This document shows, piece after piece, positions 25,957 to 33,554 of a stretch of DNA of 33,610 nt (the first letter of the stretch is position 1; every line of letters starts with the position of its first letter). A model generated the notes under the pieces. That model was not told the origin of the DNA. It did not search any database and saw only the letters and a list, made by a program, of their open reading frames with translations. Source of the DNA: CAYQQU01 sp964419545 (lineage in GTDB: Bacteria > Bacteroidota > Bacteroidia > Chitinophagales > Saprospiraceae). Both the position numbers and the translations under genes were made by a program. The stretch is from contig CAYQQU010000064.1 of the NCBI GenBank assembly GCA_964419545.1, positions 1-33,610 on the forward strand. The letters run 5' to 3'.

Positions 25957-27213
25957 CTACTTCAGCACCAGCACATCCTTATCTCCGAAATTCTCATAGC
26001 TCGAAATCACGACGACTTCTTCTTCAAACAGTCCGTCCAGGACCTCGTAATAGTTAGGATTTTGGCGCCCCACCCGGATGGTGCGTTTGCGGGCGTTACC
26101 GGAGGCGGGGTCGATGACGTATACCCAGTTGCCGCCCGTTTTCTGGTAGAAGCCCCCTTTTGCCAGGAGCATGGCCTGGGTTTCGTCGCTAAGCGATAAT
26201 TTAAGGGAAATGGTCTGGCCGCGCTTGATATTTTTAGGCCGGTCGCCGGTAAATACCAGGTCAGCTTCGAAGGCGCCGTCGGTAACTTCGGGGTAGATAC
26301 GTTGGATTTTCAGGAGATACGTTTTGCCGTCCATGGTAAATGACCCCGTTTGCTCCGGGAAGATGCGTGAGATGTAGAACTCGTCGATGCGGGCGCGTAT
26401 TTTGTAATCGTCGAGCACGTCGATCTGGGCGATGCGGCTGCCTTCGGTGATCAATTCGCCGATCTCGGAATTGAGCGAGGAGAGCTGGCCGGCGATGGGC
26501 GCTTTGATGACCAGGTTATTCAGGCTGTTTTTGGCGATTTCCAGGTTGCGTTCCATGAGGTCGAGGGAAGAGCGCATTTGTTCTTGCTGCATGTCATTAA
26601 AAAGGGAATCCTTCTGCAGGGTGGCTGCCAGCAGTTTGCGACGACGGAGCAGGTGTTCGTATTCGTCCTGCGTTTCTTCGTAATCGACCTGAGAGATGAC
26701 ACTGTCGCGGTATAGCAGTCGGTTGCGATTGGTGCGATCTTCCAGGAGGTCGATCTGGTATTCCACGTCCAGGGCCTGTTCTTTCAGGTTGAGGCTTTGC
26801 TGGTCCATCAGGATGCTGTTGTTGCGGATCTGGTTGATCTGGGTGATGATCTGGGCTTCCTGGTTGAGCACCTGCAGTTGTAAATCGAGATTGGAGAGGC
26901 GCATAATTTCTTCTCCGGCGGTGACCATGGCGCCGTTCTCGAGGTAGATCTCCTCCACCTTACCGCTTTCCACGGCGTCGAGGTAGACCGTTTTGATAGG
27001 CTCCACCGTACCGAAAAGGGTGATGTATTCTTTGAAGACGCCGGTGTTGATGGTGTCGAACAGGAGGCGTTCGGTCTGCACATTCAGGCGGGAGGCGCCC
27101 GCATCGCGGTAGATGGCCGAGACGAGCAGGGCAGCCAGTCCCACCCCCAGTGCGATCAGGGTGATGCGTTGCCAGGTCCACGTTTTTTTTTCGATCTTTT
27201 TATCCATTGACAT
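25957..27213 (-). CDS. HlyD/MacA-type periplasmic adaptor (membrane fusion protein)
   Basis: 418 residues: a short cytoplasmic N-terminus, one membrane helix (about 15-35, ITLIALGVGLAALLVSAIY), a lipoyl-like half (VYLDAVESGKVEEIYLENGA), a long alpha-helical hairpin with coiled-coil character (about 110-240), the returning lipoyl half (VIKAPIAGQLSSL), and beta-barrel and membrane-proximal domains to the C-terminus (ending FGDKDVLVLK). This is the standard adaptor layout of tripartite MacAB-TolC-like pumps. It is the only adaptor in the window for two ATPases and seven permeases, and no TolC-type outer-membrane gene is present, so the exit duct must be encoded elsewhere if one is used. First gene of operon 1, directly under the best sigma54 promoter. 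A second Met at residue 3 (27207) is an equally good start. Confidence 0.93.
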   Translation of the reverse strand: MSMDKKIEKKTWTWQRITLIALGVGLAALLVSAIYRDAGASRLNVQTERLLFDTINTGVFKEYITLFGTVEPIKTVYLDAVESGKVEEIYLENGAMVTAGEEIMRLSNLDLQLQVLNQEAQIITQINQIRNNSILMDQQSLNLKEQALDVEYQIDLLEDRTNRNRLLYRDSVISQVDYEETQDEYEHLLRRRKLLAATLQKDSLFNDMQQEQMRSSLDLMERNLEIAKNSLNNLVIKAPIAGQLSSLNSEIGELITEGSRIAQIDVLDDYKIRARIDEFYISRIFPEQTGSFTMDGKTYLLKIQRIYPEVTDGAFEADLVFTGDRPKNIKRGQTISLKLSLSDETQAMLLAKGGFYQKTGGNWVYVIDPASGNARKRTIRVGRQNPNYYEVLDGLFEEEVVVISSYENFGDKDVLVLK

Positions 27214-27240
27214 GGTGCGTCGGTTTTGTCGGTTTGCAAT

Positions 27241-27285
27241 CCCTCCGGAGGGAGGGCCTCGCTTGGCGAGGTCCCGCTCCGAGGG
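27241..27285. repeat. REP-like double hairpin in the operon 1 leader
   Basis: Perfect palindrome CCCTCCGGAGGG (27241-27252), then the hairpin CCTCGC-TTG-GCGAGG (27257-27271), then TCCCGCTCCGAGGG. The arrangement (GC-rich stem with a tiny loop beside a CTCCGG-type tail) resembles the elements near the Y1 transposase. In the adaptor mRNA leader it might also affect stability. Confidence 0.5.
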
Positions 27286-27357
27286 TTACGTAGATGGTCC
27301 CCTTGGTATCGGGGAAGGGTAACAGGTGTTTCGGGTAAATCCTTTAACCCATTTAGG

Positions 27358-27372
27358 GCAAGGCCCGTGCCA
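27358..27372 (-). promoter_or_regulatory. Sigma54 (-24/-12) promoter of operon 1
   Basis: Read on the minus strand: TGGCACGGGCCTTGC, a full match to TGGCAC-N5-TTGC with exact GG-to-GC spacing. Predicted start near 27346, about 133 bases before the adaptor ATG. Two regulator sites lie 98 and 119 bp upstream (centre to start). Confidence 0.88.
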
Positions 27373-27436
27373 AAAGGCAAAACACCTTCATTCTGAGTGT
27401 TTTAGCAAAATGACCGGGATAAAATTTCGAGAAAAA

Positions 27437-27473
27437 TGTTCGAGGGTGGACAGAGGGTGTTCGGAAATGGACA
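27437..27473 (-). promoter_or_regulatory. Tandem enhancer sites for the NtrC-type regulator (operon 1)
   Basis: TGTTCGAGGGTGGACA (27437-27452) and TGTTCGGAAATGGACA (27458-27473), 21 bp apart. Both keep the TGTTC arm and a GGACA version of the GAACA arm. Relative to the start, they lie about one helical turn (11 bp) further out than the operon 2 pair, so the same face of the DNA is presented. Confidence 0.75.
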
Positions 27474-27636
27474 GTAAGCCGCGTTGAAGTGCGGCAGAAT
27501 ACCGGTACTGACTTTAGCGCGGATTAGAGCCAAATCCGATACGAGCTTTTTTGGAGGCAGGCGTTGTCCGACTCAAAAGCACTACCGCTGCAGGAGTAAA
27601 GGAAAGGAGGCGGCGGATCAGAGGCTATTTCAGAGG

Positions 27637-28527
27637 CTATTGGTGATCGGCCTGAAGGTAAGTTTGGATACGACGGGCGAACGCTTGTGGCGGCTCTGCG
27701 TATAATTTACGGCCCAGGGCGAGGGCTTTTTCGTAGAGTTTAGCCTGTCGTTGTGCAGCCAGGACGGTGTACGTTTCCTGAGTAATATCGTTCAGTTCTT
27801 CATCGAGGCGGGCGACAGTCGCTTTGAGCACTTCCAGATCCTGATAGTCGCCAAGAAGGTCGGTGAGGCGGTGGAGTTCTTTTTCGTAAGCTTTAAAAAT
27901 GCGGCGCCAGGTACCGATGAGCATATCGAACTGGTAGCGCAGGTTTTTGGCGCGCTTGCGCCAGTCGTGCAGTACTTCCGGATCAGGAAGTTCGACAGAA
28001 GCCCAGAAAGCCTCATATCCCTGCCGGTATTCGCGGGTGAGTCCTTTGACCAGGGCGGAGGAGGCATCATCCGGTAGTGCGAAGTCGTTGATCTCCGATT
28101 TTTGCTCCTCGACAGTTTCAGTAAGAACGGCAAGCAGTTCGCCGTCTTCGGTTTGAGCTTCCTGCTCCTTTTCCTGCTCCAGGGCTGCGGCCACTTTGTC
28201 GAAACCATCCTGGTAGAGTACTTCGCCATAGTATTCCCGCAATTTGGCAAGCGCTTCCAATACCGCATCGGCGTCGCGAAGCGGGGCCAGGCGCCGGGCG
28301 ATATCGCGGTAGAAGCGATTTTTGCGTTTGTAGGCCTTTTTCCCAATAGCGTCGCGCAGCAAGCGCCAGGTAGCGCGGATCTTTTTCAACTCCCGCCGGG
28401 CGTCGTGAATGGCTTCGGAAAGTTCATCACTTCGACCGAGGTGAGCCACTACTTTCTGGGTGCGCTTTTCAACGATCTGGTGGAATTGGTCTTCCAGCTG
28501 TTGTACGGACATTTTTGAGTCAGCCAT
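27637..28527 (-). CDS. CHAD domain protein
   Basis: 296 residues, alpha-helical and strongly charged, with the CHAD hallmarks: a first helix with AIHDARRELKKIRATWRLLR, RDADAVLEAL, and the second-repeat counterpart VLHDWRKRAKNLRYQFDML. The conserved His and the Arg/Lys clusters form the basic surface that binds polyphosphate in characterised CHAD proteins. No catalytic (CYTH) domain is fused. A central Glu/Gln-rich stretch (about 128-165) looks like a linker or coiled coil. The start ATG at 28527 is followed by a second Met at residue 6. It lies upstream of, and on the same strand as, operon 1 but is separated by 423 bp with its own promoter for the adaptor, so a link to export is not shown. 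Probably localises to polyphosphate granules. Confidence 0.93.
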   Translation of the reverse strand: MADSKMSVQQLEDQFHQIVEKRTQKVVAHLGRSDELSEAIHDARRELKKIRATWRLLRDAIGKKAYKRKNRFYRDIARRLAPLRDADAVLEALAKLREYYGEVLYQDGFDKVAAALEQEKEQEAQTEDGELLAVLTETVEEQKSEINDFALPDDASSALVKGLTREYRQGYEAFWASVELPDPEVLHDWRKRAKNLRYQFDMLIGTWRRIFKAYEKELHRLTDLLGDYQDLEVLKATVARLDEELNDITQETYTVLAAQRQAKLYEKALALGRKLYAEPPQAFARRIQTYLQADHQ

Positions 28528-28538
28528 GTTAAAATTAA

Positions 28539-28570
28539 TTTACATTAAATTAACAATGGGTTAATGTAAA
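28539..28570. promoter_or_regulatory. Palindromic operator candidate upstream of the CHAD gene
   Basis: Perfect 10-bp arms TTTACATTAA (28539-28548) and TTAATGTAAA (28561-28570), 22 bp start to start, only 12 bp from the CHAD start codon. The AT-rich sequence suits a repressor site overlapping the promoter, or a leader stem-loop. The binding protein is unknown. Confidence 0.5.
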
Positions 28571-28652
28571 GGTTGAGAAAGACGAACTGAGGGGCTGTTT
28601 TTTTTCAAAAAGAATCGAGGGAAAACTTTTTTTTACATCCCTCAGCTGAAAA

Positions 28653-29558
28653 CTATTGCTCTACAGCTTCCCGGATAGCGCGGATATCCCGGGGGCGGGT
28701 ACGGCAGCAGCCGCCGATGAACCGGGCGCCGACGGCGTACCATTCCGGAGCCAAAATGCGCAGGTCAGTCGCATGGTCAGCGGGCAGCCAGCAATGTCCG
28801 GCGGCGCTCCATTGCTCTCCGCTATTGGGGTAGGCCACCAGAGGTTTATCCGTAACAGATGCTGCTTTTTTCAGGAGGGGCGTCACGATATCAGGCGGGC
28901 AGCAATTGACGCCGACGGCGATAACCTGCTTGCTATTACGGATGAGTTGCACGCAGGCTTCGAAAGGTTCGCCCTGGGCAATACGGAGGTCATCCCGGCA
29001 CTGGCAGCTTAGCCAGGCAGGCGGAGTAGCGCATTCCTCCAGCAACCGGATCAGCGCTGCTATCTCTTCCTGGCAGGGGATGGTCTCCAGCGCCAGCAGG
29101 TCGGCTTCGGTATCCGCCAGAACATTGAGGCGGGGGCGGTGAAAGTCCATCAATTCCCGGACAGACAGGCCGTAATTTCCGCGATACTCAGACCCATCGG
29201 CCAGGAAAGCGCCGTACGGGCCGATGGAAGCGGCGACCAGGGGGTAGCGGCGGCCCTTGCGGTTTTCCGTTTTTTGCCAGAAGGCGGCTCGCGCTTCGAT
29301 TGCCAGTTGTACAGCCGTACGCATCAGGCCGGCGGCGGCTTTAGCCTCAATACCCCGCCGGGCGAAGCCGGGAAAAGTAGCCTGGTAGGTGGCGGTAGTG
29401 GCGATATCGGCGCCGGCCACGAAATAGTCGTAGTGCACTTGCCGGATCAGTTCGGGCTGCTCGATCAGCGCCCTGGCCGACCAGAGCGGATCGCGCAGGT
29501 CGGCGCCGCGGTATTCAAGTTCGGTAGCTATAGCGCCGTCGAGAAAGAGAAGAGGCAT
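28653..29558 (-). CDS. Homocysteine S-methyltransferase (MmuM-like)
   Basis: 301 residues, a cytoplasmic zinc-dependent (beta/alpha)8 barrel. It transfers a methyl group, typically from S-methylmethionine (or S-adenosylmethionine) to homocysteine, giving methionine. The N-terminus LLFLDGAIATELEYRGADL is the family's homocysteine-binding start. The zinc Cys residues are in GVNCCPP (Cys219/220) and GGCCRTRP (Cys284, Cys285). Conserved LLALETIP and YPNSGEQW are present. The length is that of stand-alone enzymes, without the cobalamin modules of MetH. It is transcribed divergently from the regulator gene; the tandem regulator sites lie about 120-160 bp upstream of its start, so cross-regulation is possible but unproven. 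Confidence 0.93.
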   Translation of the reverse strand: MPLLFLDGAIATELEYRGADLRDPLWSARALIEQPELIRQVHYDYFVAGADIATTATYQATFPGFARRGIEAKAAAGLMRTAVQLAIEARAAFWQKTENRKGRRYPLVAASIGPYGAFLADGSEYRGNYGLSVRELMDFHRPRLNVLADTEADLLALETIPCQEEIAALIRLLEECATPPAWLSCQCRDDLRIAQGEPFEACVQLIRNSKQVIAVGVNCCPPDIVTPLLKKAASVTDKPLVAYPNSGEQWSAAGHCWLPADHATDLRILAPEWYAVGARFIGGCCRTRPRDIRAIREAVEQ

Positions 29559-29680
29559 GATTTTTGTTTTGAAGTATTCGCCTCACCGTAATGAAATGCG
29601 GTGTAATCTGCGCATTATAGTAAATTACCGGGAAAAAGATGGCCCCTGGCCCCGAGCCGCACCCCTACATTGCACAACCC

Positions 29681-29718
29681 TGTTCATTTTCGAACACCTA
29701 ACTGTTCATTTTCGTATT
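29681..29718 (+). promoter_or_regulatory. Tandem regulator sites upstream of the regulator gene (autoregulation)
   Basis: TGTTCATTTTCGAACA (29681-29696) has perfect TGTTC/GAACA arms and is the exact reverse complement of the operon 2 site. TGTTCATTTTCGTATT (29703-29718) keeps the left arm, 22 bp away. They end 31 bp before the regulator ATG, with no correctly spaced sigma54 motif, which suits autoregulation of a vegetative promoter. Confidence 0.75.
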
Positions 29719-29749
29719 TTGAGCCATTGGAAAAAGTCAGCAATAGCCT

Positions 29750-31123
29750 ATGATCCAAGACGCAAAGATCCTCGTCGTTGACGACGAAGAAGATATTCTA
29801 CTCAGCATGCAGTTCTTTTTGTCGCAGCACTTTTCGAAGGTCGTCACGGAGAACAATCCCTATCAATTGCCGCGCTTGTTGCGCAACGAGCAATACGATC
29901 TTATTCTGCTGGATATGAACTTCAAAAAAGGCGACACCAGCGGGCGGGACGGCATGATGTGGCTGGAGAAGATTCTCGAGTTGGAGCCCACCGCCAACGT
30001 GATCATGATCACGGCGTACGCCGATGTCAAGACAGCGGTCAATGCCGTAAAGACGGGGGCGATCGATTTCATCGAAAAACCGTGGCGCAATGAAAAGCTG
30101 TTGTCGACGATTTTATCCGTTCTAAAGCTGAACGAGTCCAAACGACAAGTGCGGCAGCTGGAGCAACGGCAACAAGTGTTGAGTAATGATCTCGACCAGC
30201 CCTTCGGTGAGATCATTGGCGAATCGGAACCGATGCAGCAGGTATTCAGCATGATCGAGAAAGTAGCCCGGACGGACGCGAATGTACTGATATTAGGAGA
30301 AAACGGTACGGGGAAGGAGCTGGTAGCCCGCGCCATCCACCGGCAATCGCCGCGCAACCAGAAGGTATTTATCAGCGTAGACCTCGGCGCGATACCCGAA
30401 ACCCTGTTCGAGAGCGAGCTATTCGGGCATAAGAAAGGAGCGTTCACGGATGCAAAAGAAGACCAGTTGGGACGCTTTGAAGTCGCCTCCGGAGGATCGC
30501 TTTTTCTGGATGAAATCGGGAACCTGTCTTTGCCCCTCCAGGCGAAATTGCTCTCGGCTTTGCAAACCAGGCAGATCCGCCGCATTGGCGATCATACGAA
30601 CATCGCGATCGATATCCGGCTGATCTGCGCTACGAATATGCCCCTCCACCAAATGGTGAACGAAAACGCTTTCCGTCAGGACCTGTTGTACCGCATCAAT
30701 ACGGTAGAGGTCAAGCTTCCGGCGCTCCGGGACCGGCCTTCGGATATTCCGCTGCTGGTCGGCCATTTCCTGCAGATCTATGCCCAGAAATATCAGAAGC
30801 ACAATCTGACGATCAAGCCGGCCACGATGGGTAAGTTGCAGGATTATCATTGGCCCGGAAATATCCGGGAACTGCGTCATGCCGTGGAACGCGCTGCCAT
30901 ACTATGCGACGGGAACGAGCTGACCGTCGGTGATTTTATGATGCAAAGCGAGCATCAGGCCAACGGCGGCAGCGATCCGCCCACCTATAACCTCGAAGAA
31001 CTGGAGCGCTGGGCCATCCGGCGTTCGCTTACCAAACACGCCGGAAACATCTCGCGAGCTGCCGAAGAACTGGGGCTGACCCGCGCAGCGCTTTACCGGC
31101 GGATGGCGAAATACAATCTATAA
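29750..31123 (+). CDS. NtrC-family sigma54-dependent response regulator
   Basis: 457 residues in three parts. Receiver domain 1-125: acidic residues in VVDDEED, phospho-acceptor Asp55 in LILLDMNF, Thr in MITAYAD, Lys in FIEKPW. Central AAA+ domain about 155-390: Walker A GENGTGKE (183-190), the sigma54-contact loop GAFTDA (230-235), Walker B LFLDEIG, arginine region ENAFRQDLLYRIN. C-terminal Fis-type helix-turn-helix: NISRAAEELGLTRAALYRRM. Every residue needed for ATP-dependent opening of sigma54 promoters is present. It is expected to bind the TGTTC-N6-GAACA sites before both export operons and its own gene. Twelve bp separate it from the kinase gene. The target prediction is inference but rests on three independent site pairs. 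Confidence 0.96.
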   Translation: MIQDAKILVVDDEEDILLSMQFFLSQHFSKVVTENNPYQLPRLLRNEQYDLILLDMNFKKGDTSGRDGMMWLEKILELEPTANVIMITAYADVKTAVNAVKTGAIDFIEKPWRNEKLLSTILSVLKLNESKRQVRQLEQRQQVLSNDLDQPFGEIIGESEPMQQVFSMIEKVARTDANVLILGENGTGKELVARAIHRQSPRNQKVFISVDLGAIPETLFESELFGHKKGAFTDAKEDQLGRFEVASGGSLFLDEIGNLSLPLQAKLLSALQTRQIRRIGDHTNIAIDIRLICATNMPLHQMVNENAFRQDLLYRINTVEVKLPALRDRPSDIPLLVGHFLQIYAQKYQKHNLTIKPATMGKLQDYHWPGNIRELRHAVERAAILCDGNELTVGDFMMQSEHQANGGSDPPTYNLEELERWAIRRSLTKHAGNISRAAEELGLTRAALYRRMAKYNL

Positions 31124-31135
31124 CCGGGTTGCCGG

Positions 31136-32494
31136 ATGGCTTCGCCCACAATTGCAGAACTTGTGCTTACGAAATTCAGCTGGAATATTACCCTCCGCAT
31201 CATCTTACTGCTCATTCTGGTGATCGGCGTCGTGGTAAGTTTTGAGAAGGGGTTCTATTTGACCACAGTATTTGCCGGCTTGCTGCTGGTTTTCGCCGTA
31301 AGCAACCTCATCGCTTACGTCAATCAGACCAATCGCGATTTGGCCAGCTTTCTGGCGAGCGTGCAATATGATGATTTCACCACTACCGCAGCCGGACACC
31401 AGCGCGGTGCTTCCTTCGGAGAGTTGCATCAGAGCCTGAAGCTCATCAACCGGAAATTTCAAGACGTTCGGGCCGAGAAAGAAGCCAATCACCAATTCCT
31501 GCAGACCATCGTCGAGCACATCAATATCGGCCTGCTTTGCACGAATGAAGCGCAGGAAGTCATTCTCATGAATAAAGCCTTGCAACAATTACTCCACAAA
31601 TCCTATTTGGTCAAGCTCGAAAGTCTGCAGCAAGTCGACCCGTCTCTCTGGCAAACCGTCAAAGCCCTGACGCCCGGTGAAAGGAGCTTGTATAAACTCA
31701 ATACAGACAACCGCCTGACCCAAATTGCTATCCAGGCCATTGATCTGATCATGCAGGGAGAGCGCCTTCGCTTATATACATTTCAAAACATTCAGACGGA
31801 GTTAGAAGAGCAGGAGCTACAAGCCTGGCAGAAGCTCATCCGCATTCTGACCCACGAGATCATGAATTCGGTAGCGCCGATCGCTTCGCTCAGCTCGACC
31901 ATCCGGGACGTAATTGCCCTCAACGATCAACAACTGGATGAAGGCATGATGGCGCGGGTAAAAAGCTCTGTGGAGGTTATTCAGAAGCGAAGCGAGGGAT
32001 TGCTGGATTTTACGGAAACCTACCGCAGCCTGACCCGCCTTCCGCAACCTAAATTCCAGACGGTGGAAGCAGGAAAGCTAACCCGACAACTGACGACCCT
32101 GTTTCAGCCAAGCGCTGCGGAACGCCGGATTGCTTTTGAGGTATATTTACCCCCCAATCCGGTACACTTCCAAGCCGATCCCGGTCTGCTCGAGCAGGTA
32201 TTGATCAATTTGATCCGCAATGCCATGGAGGCTGTGGCGGAACGAGAGCACCCGACGGTCGAGCTGCACGTAGCACGTAATCCTGCCGGCCGGGTTGTCA
32301 TCCAGGTGGCCGATAATGGCATCGGTATTCCCACCGAAATGCTGGAACAGATTTTTGTTCCTTTCTTTACTACCAAAGATGAAGGGTCGGGCATCGGGCT
32401 TAGCCTTTCCCGCCAGATTATGCGTATGCACAAGGGTAATATCGAGGTGCAGTCGGTAGAGAATAAAGGTACGGTGGTGACGCTGACGCTTTAA
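31136..32494 (+). CDS. Membrane sensor histidine kinase without a periplasmic domain
   Basis: 452 residues. Two membrane helices (about 18-35 and 41-60) are joined by roughly five residues (FEKGF), so there is essentially no extracytoplasmic sensor. Then a linker, a PAS-like region (about 115-220), the phospho-acceptor box ILTHEIMNSVAPI with His240, and a HATPase domain with N-box LINLIRNAMEAV, G1 VADNGIGIP, F-box FVPFFTTK and G2 GSGIGLSLS. The H-box form HEIMNSVAPI is seen in NtrY/AtoS-like kinases paired with NtrC regulators. The topology is that of intramembrane-sensing kinases (such as BceS), which take their signal from a partner FtsX-type permease. The ATG at 31136 is the only reasonable start. 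Its stop overlaps the transposase stop in a shared TTAA. Confidence 0.95.
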   Translation: MASPTIAELVLTKFSWNITLRIILLLILVIGVVVSFEKGFYLTTVFAGLLLVFAVSNLIAYVNQTNRDLASFLASVQYDDFTTTAAGHQRGASFGELHQSLKLINRKFQDVRAEKEANHQFLQTIVEHINIGLLCTNEAQEVILMNKALQQLLHKSYLVKLESLQQVDPSLWQTVKALTPGERSLYKLNTDNRLTQIAIQAIDLIMQGERLRLYTFQNIQTELEEQELQAWQKLIRILTHEIMNSVAPIASLSSTIRDVIALNDQQLDEGMMARVKSSVEVIQKRSEGLLDFTETYRSLTRLPQPKFQTVEAGKLTRQLTTLFQPSAAERRIAFEVYLPPNPVHFQADPGLLEQVLINLIRNAMEAVAEREHPTVELHVARNPAGRVVIQVADNGIGIPTEMLEQIFVPFFTTKDEGSGIGLSLSRQIMRMHKGNIEVQSVENKGTVVTLTL

Positions 32495-33144
32495 TCGGCT
32501 GAGGCCAGGAAGGTAAATGGCCAGTCTTCCCAGCTTTTTACCAGCCCTGCTTTTACGGGGTTGTTGAGGATGTAATTCAGGTAGTTTTTAAAATCTTTTT
32601 CGCCCCGGACGAAACGGTCGTAATATTCCCGTTGCCAGAACCGGCCCTGCCGACCTAGCTTTTGGTTACATTCGAACGCCGACCCACCTTTGATGTATTG
32701 CATCACTTTGCTTAAGGGAACGTAATTGTCTTCATCGTAATCTCCATTCTCGAGTTGCTGGGCGGAGAAATCCAGTAAGACATGGATGTGATTTGACATG
32801 ATGGTAAAGGCAAGCAGGTGATAATATTTACCATTGTACTGATGTAGTTTTTCGGCTACGATCCCGGCAATTTCAGGGTTTTTCAGCCAGGTATTTCCAA
32901 AAATGGCGCGATCGAGTATTTCTTCGGTTTTCTGAAACTGAAGATGCTGGAACTGGGCCTTTGCCTTATAGATGCGATTTTCATTCAGGCAGGCCATTTT
33001 TTGCGTGGCGATCTGGCGTTCTCGAATGAAGCGCCTGGCTACGGCTTTGGGAATACTGCCTGCGAGATGAGTGGTGACGAAGAAGGTGGCGCCCATGGGT
33101 TGAATGTGGGGCAGGTAGCGACGGTAATGTTTTTGGTTGGACAT
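32491..33144 (-). CDS. REP-associated tyrosine transposase (Y1/IS200-like)
   Basis: 217 residues. The HUH motif is MSNHIHVLL (His119, His121), and the C-terminal region reads EYYDRFVRGEKDFKNYLNYI then LNNPVKAGLV; the catalytic Tyr is likely in YILNNP (Tyr191) by analogy with IS200/REP transposases. FFVTTHLAGSIPKAVARRF and GGSAFECNQKLGRQGRFWQREYY are characteristic of RAYTs. No second transposase gene or IS-type ends are seen, as expected for domesticated RAYTs acting on REP hairpins; several hairpins lie 100-230 bp upstream of its start. It converges on the kinase gene with a four-base overlap of stop codons. Full length, apparently intact. Confidence 0.92.
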   Translation of the reverse strand: MSNQKHYRRYLPHIQPMGATFFVTTHLAGSIPKAVARRFIRERQIATQKMACLNENRIYKAKAQFQHLQFQKTEEILDRAIFGNTWLKNPEIAGIVAEKLHQYNGKYYHLLAFTIMSNHIHVLLDFSAQQLENGDYDEDNYVPLSKVMQYIKGGSAFECNQKLGRQGRFWQREYYDRFVRGEKDFKNYLNYILNNPVKAGLVKSWEDWPFTFLASAD

Positions 33145-33327
33145 GGGGTTGCTTTTTTGGGGTTAGTTAAATTGGATTATCGTAATTAGTAACTTGTAAC
33201 TATTTAGCCACCAATGTAACCAGTCGAAAATGCCTGGTTTTTTCCAGGCCCTGAAGGGCGAAAATGCCCTCTTATAGGGGAGGGGCTGAACAGTTATGGT
33301 AATTTTTAGTTTGGGAATAGTTTTTTT

Positions 33328-33366
33328 GCCGCTAAAGCGGCGGGTCCGGGCCCCGCTGAAGCGGGG
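33328..33366 (+). repeat. REP-like paired hairpins near the Y1 transposase
   Basis: GCCGCT-AA-AGCGGC (33328-33341) followed by CCCCGCT-GA-AGCGGGG (33351-33366), both perfect with two-base loops and joined by GGGTCCGGG-type sequence. Two tight, similar hairpins next to a RAYT gene fit a REP pair. Similar stems occur at 27241-27285 and 25821-25860. Confidence 0.55.
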
Positions 33367-33426
33367 GCTCCGGGAAGAAGACGCGGGATTTGAGAGATTC
33401 CATAATTTTTTTTTGTTAAAAGCTTT

Positions 33427-33554
33427 AATGGTGTGTAACACAAGTTCCTTGTAAAAATTTTTGCTGAGTGCTCAATTTAAAAAGTTGATTTTCAGTAATT
33501 AAAAGCGTTTCCTTTCAAGAAAGGATCAGCAAAAATTTTTGTTACACACCATTT
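33427..33554. repeat. Imperfect inverted repeat related to the 7397-7438 element
   Basis: The left arm AATGGTGTGTAACA...TAAAAATTTTTGCTGA (33427-33467) and the right arm TCAGCAAAAATTTTTGTTAC then ACACCATT (33526-33553) are reverse complements, except that the left arm has an extra CAAGTTCCTTG insert. The enclosed ~58 bp is AT-rich. The left arm, reversed, matches the repeat at 7397-7431, making this a dispersed element. It could be a small non-autonomous element. Confidence 0.55.

Larger units (their letters stand above)
27214..27636. other. Operon 1 control region
   Basis: 423 bp between the CHAD gene stop and the adaptor start. From right to left it holds a tandem regulator site (27437-27473), a sigma54 promoter (27358-27372), a predicted start near 27346, and a leader of about 130 bases that includes a REP-like double hairpin (27241-27285). 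No gene is seen; the short frame at 27484-27705 overlaps the CHAD gene end and has no recognisable domain. Confidence 0.7.

Noticed and set aside
29644..29743. Sigma54-like strings upstream of the regulator gene (TGGCCCCGAGCCGC, and TGG-N9-GC near 29728)
   Set aside because: GG-to-GC spacing is 11 instead of 12 in both, and the regulator sites overlap or follow the first.
32491..33144. Complete insertion sequence around the Y1 transposase
   Set aside because: No terminal repeats, target duplications or partner gene; it fits a single-copy REP-associated transposase better.
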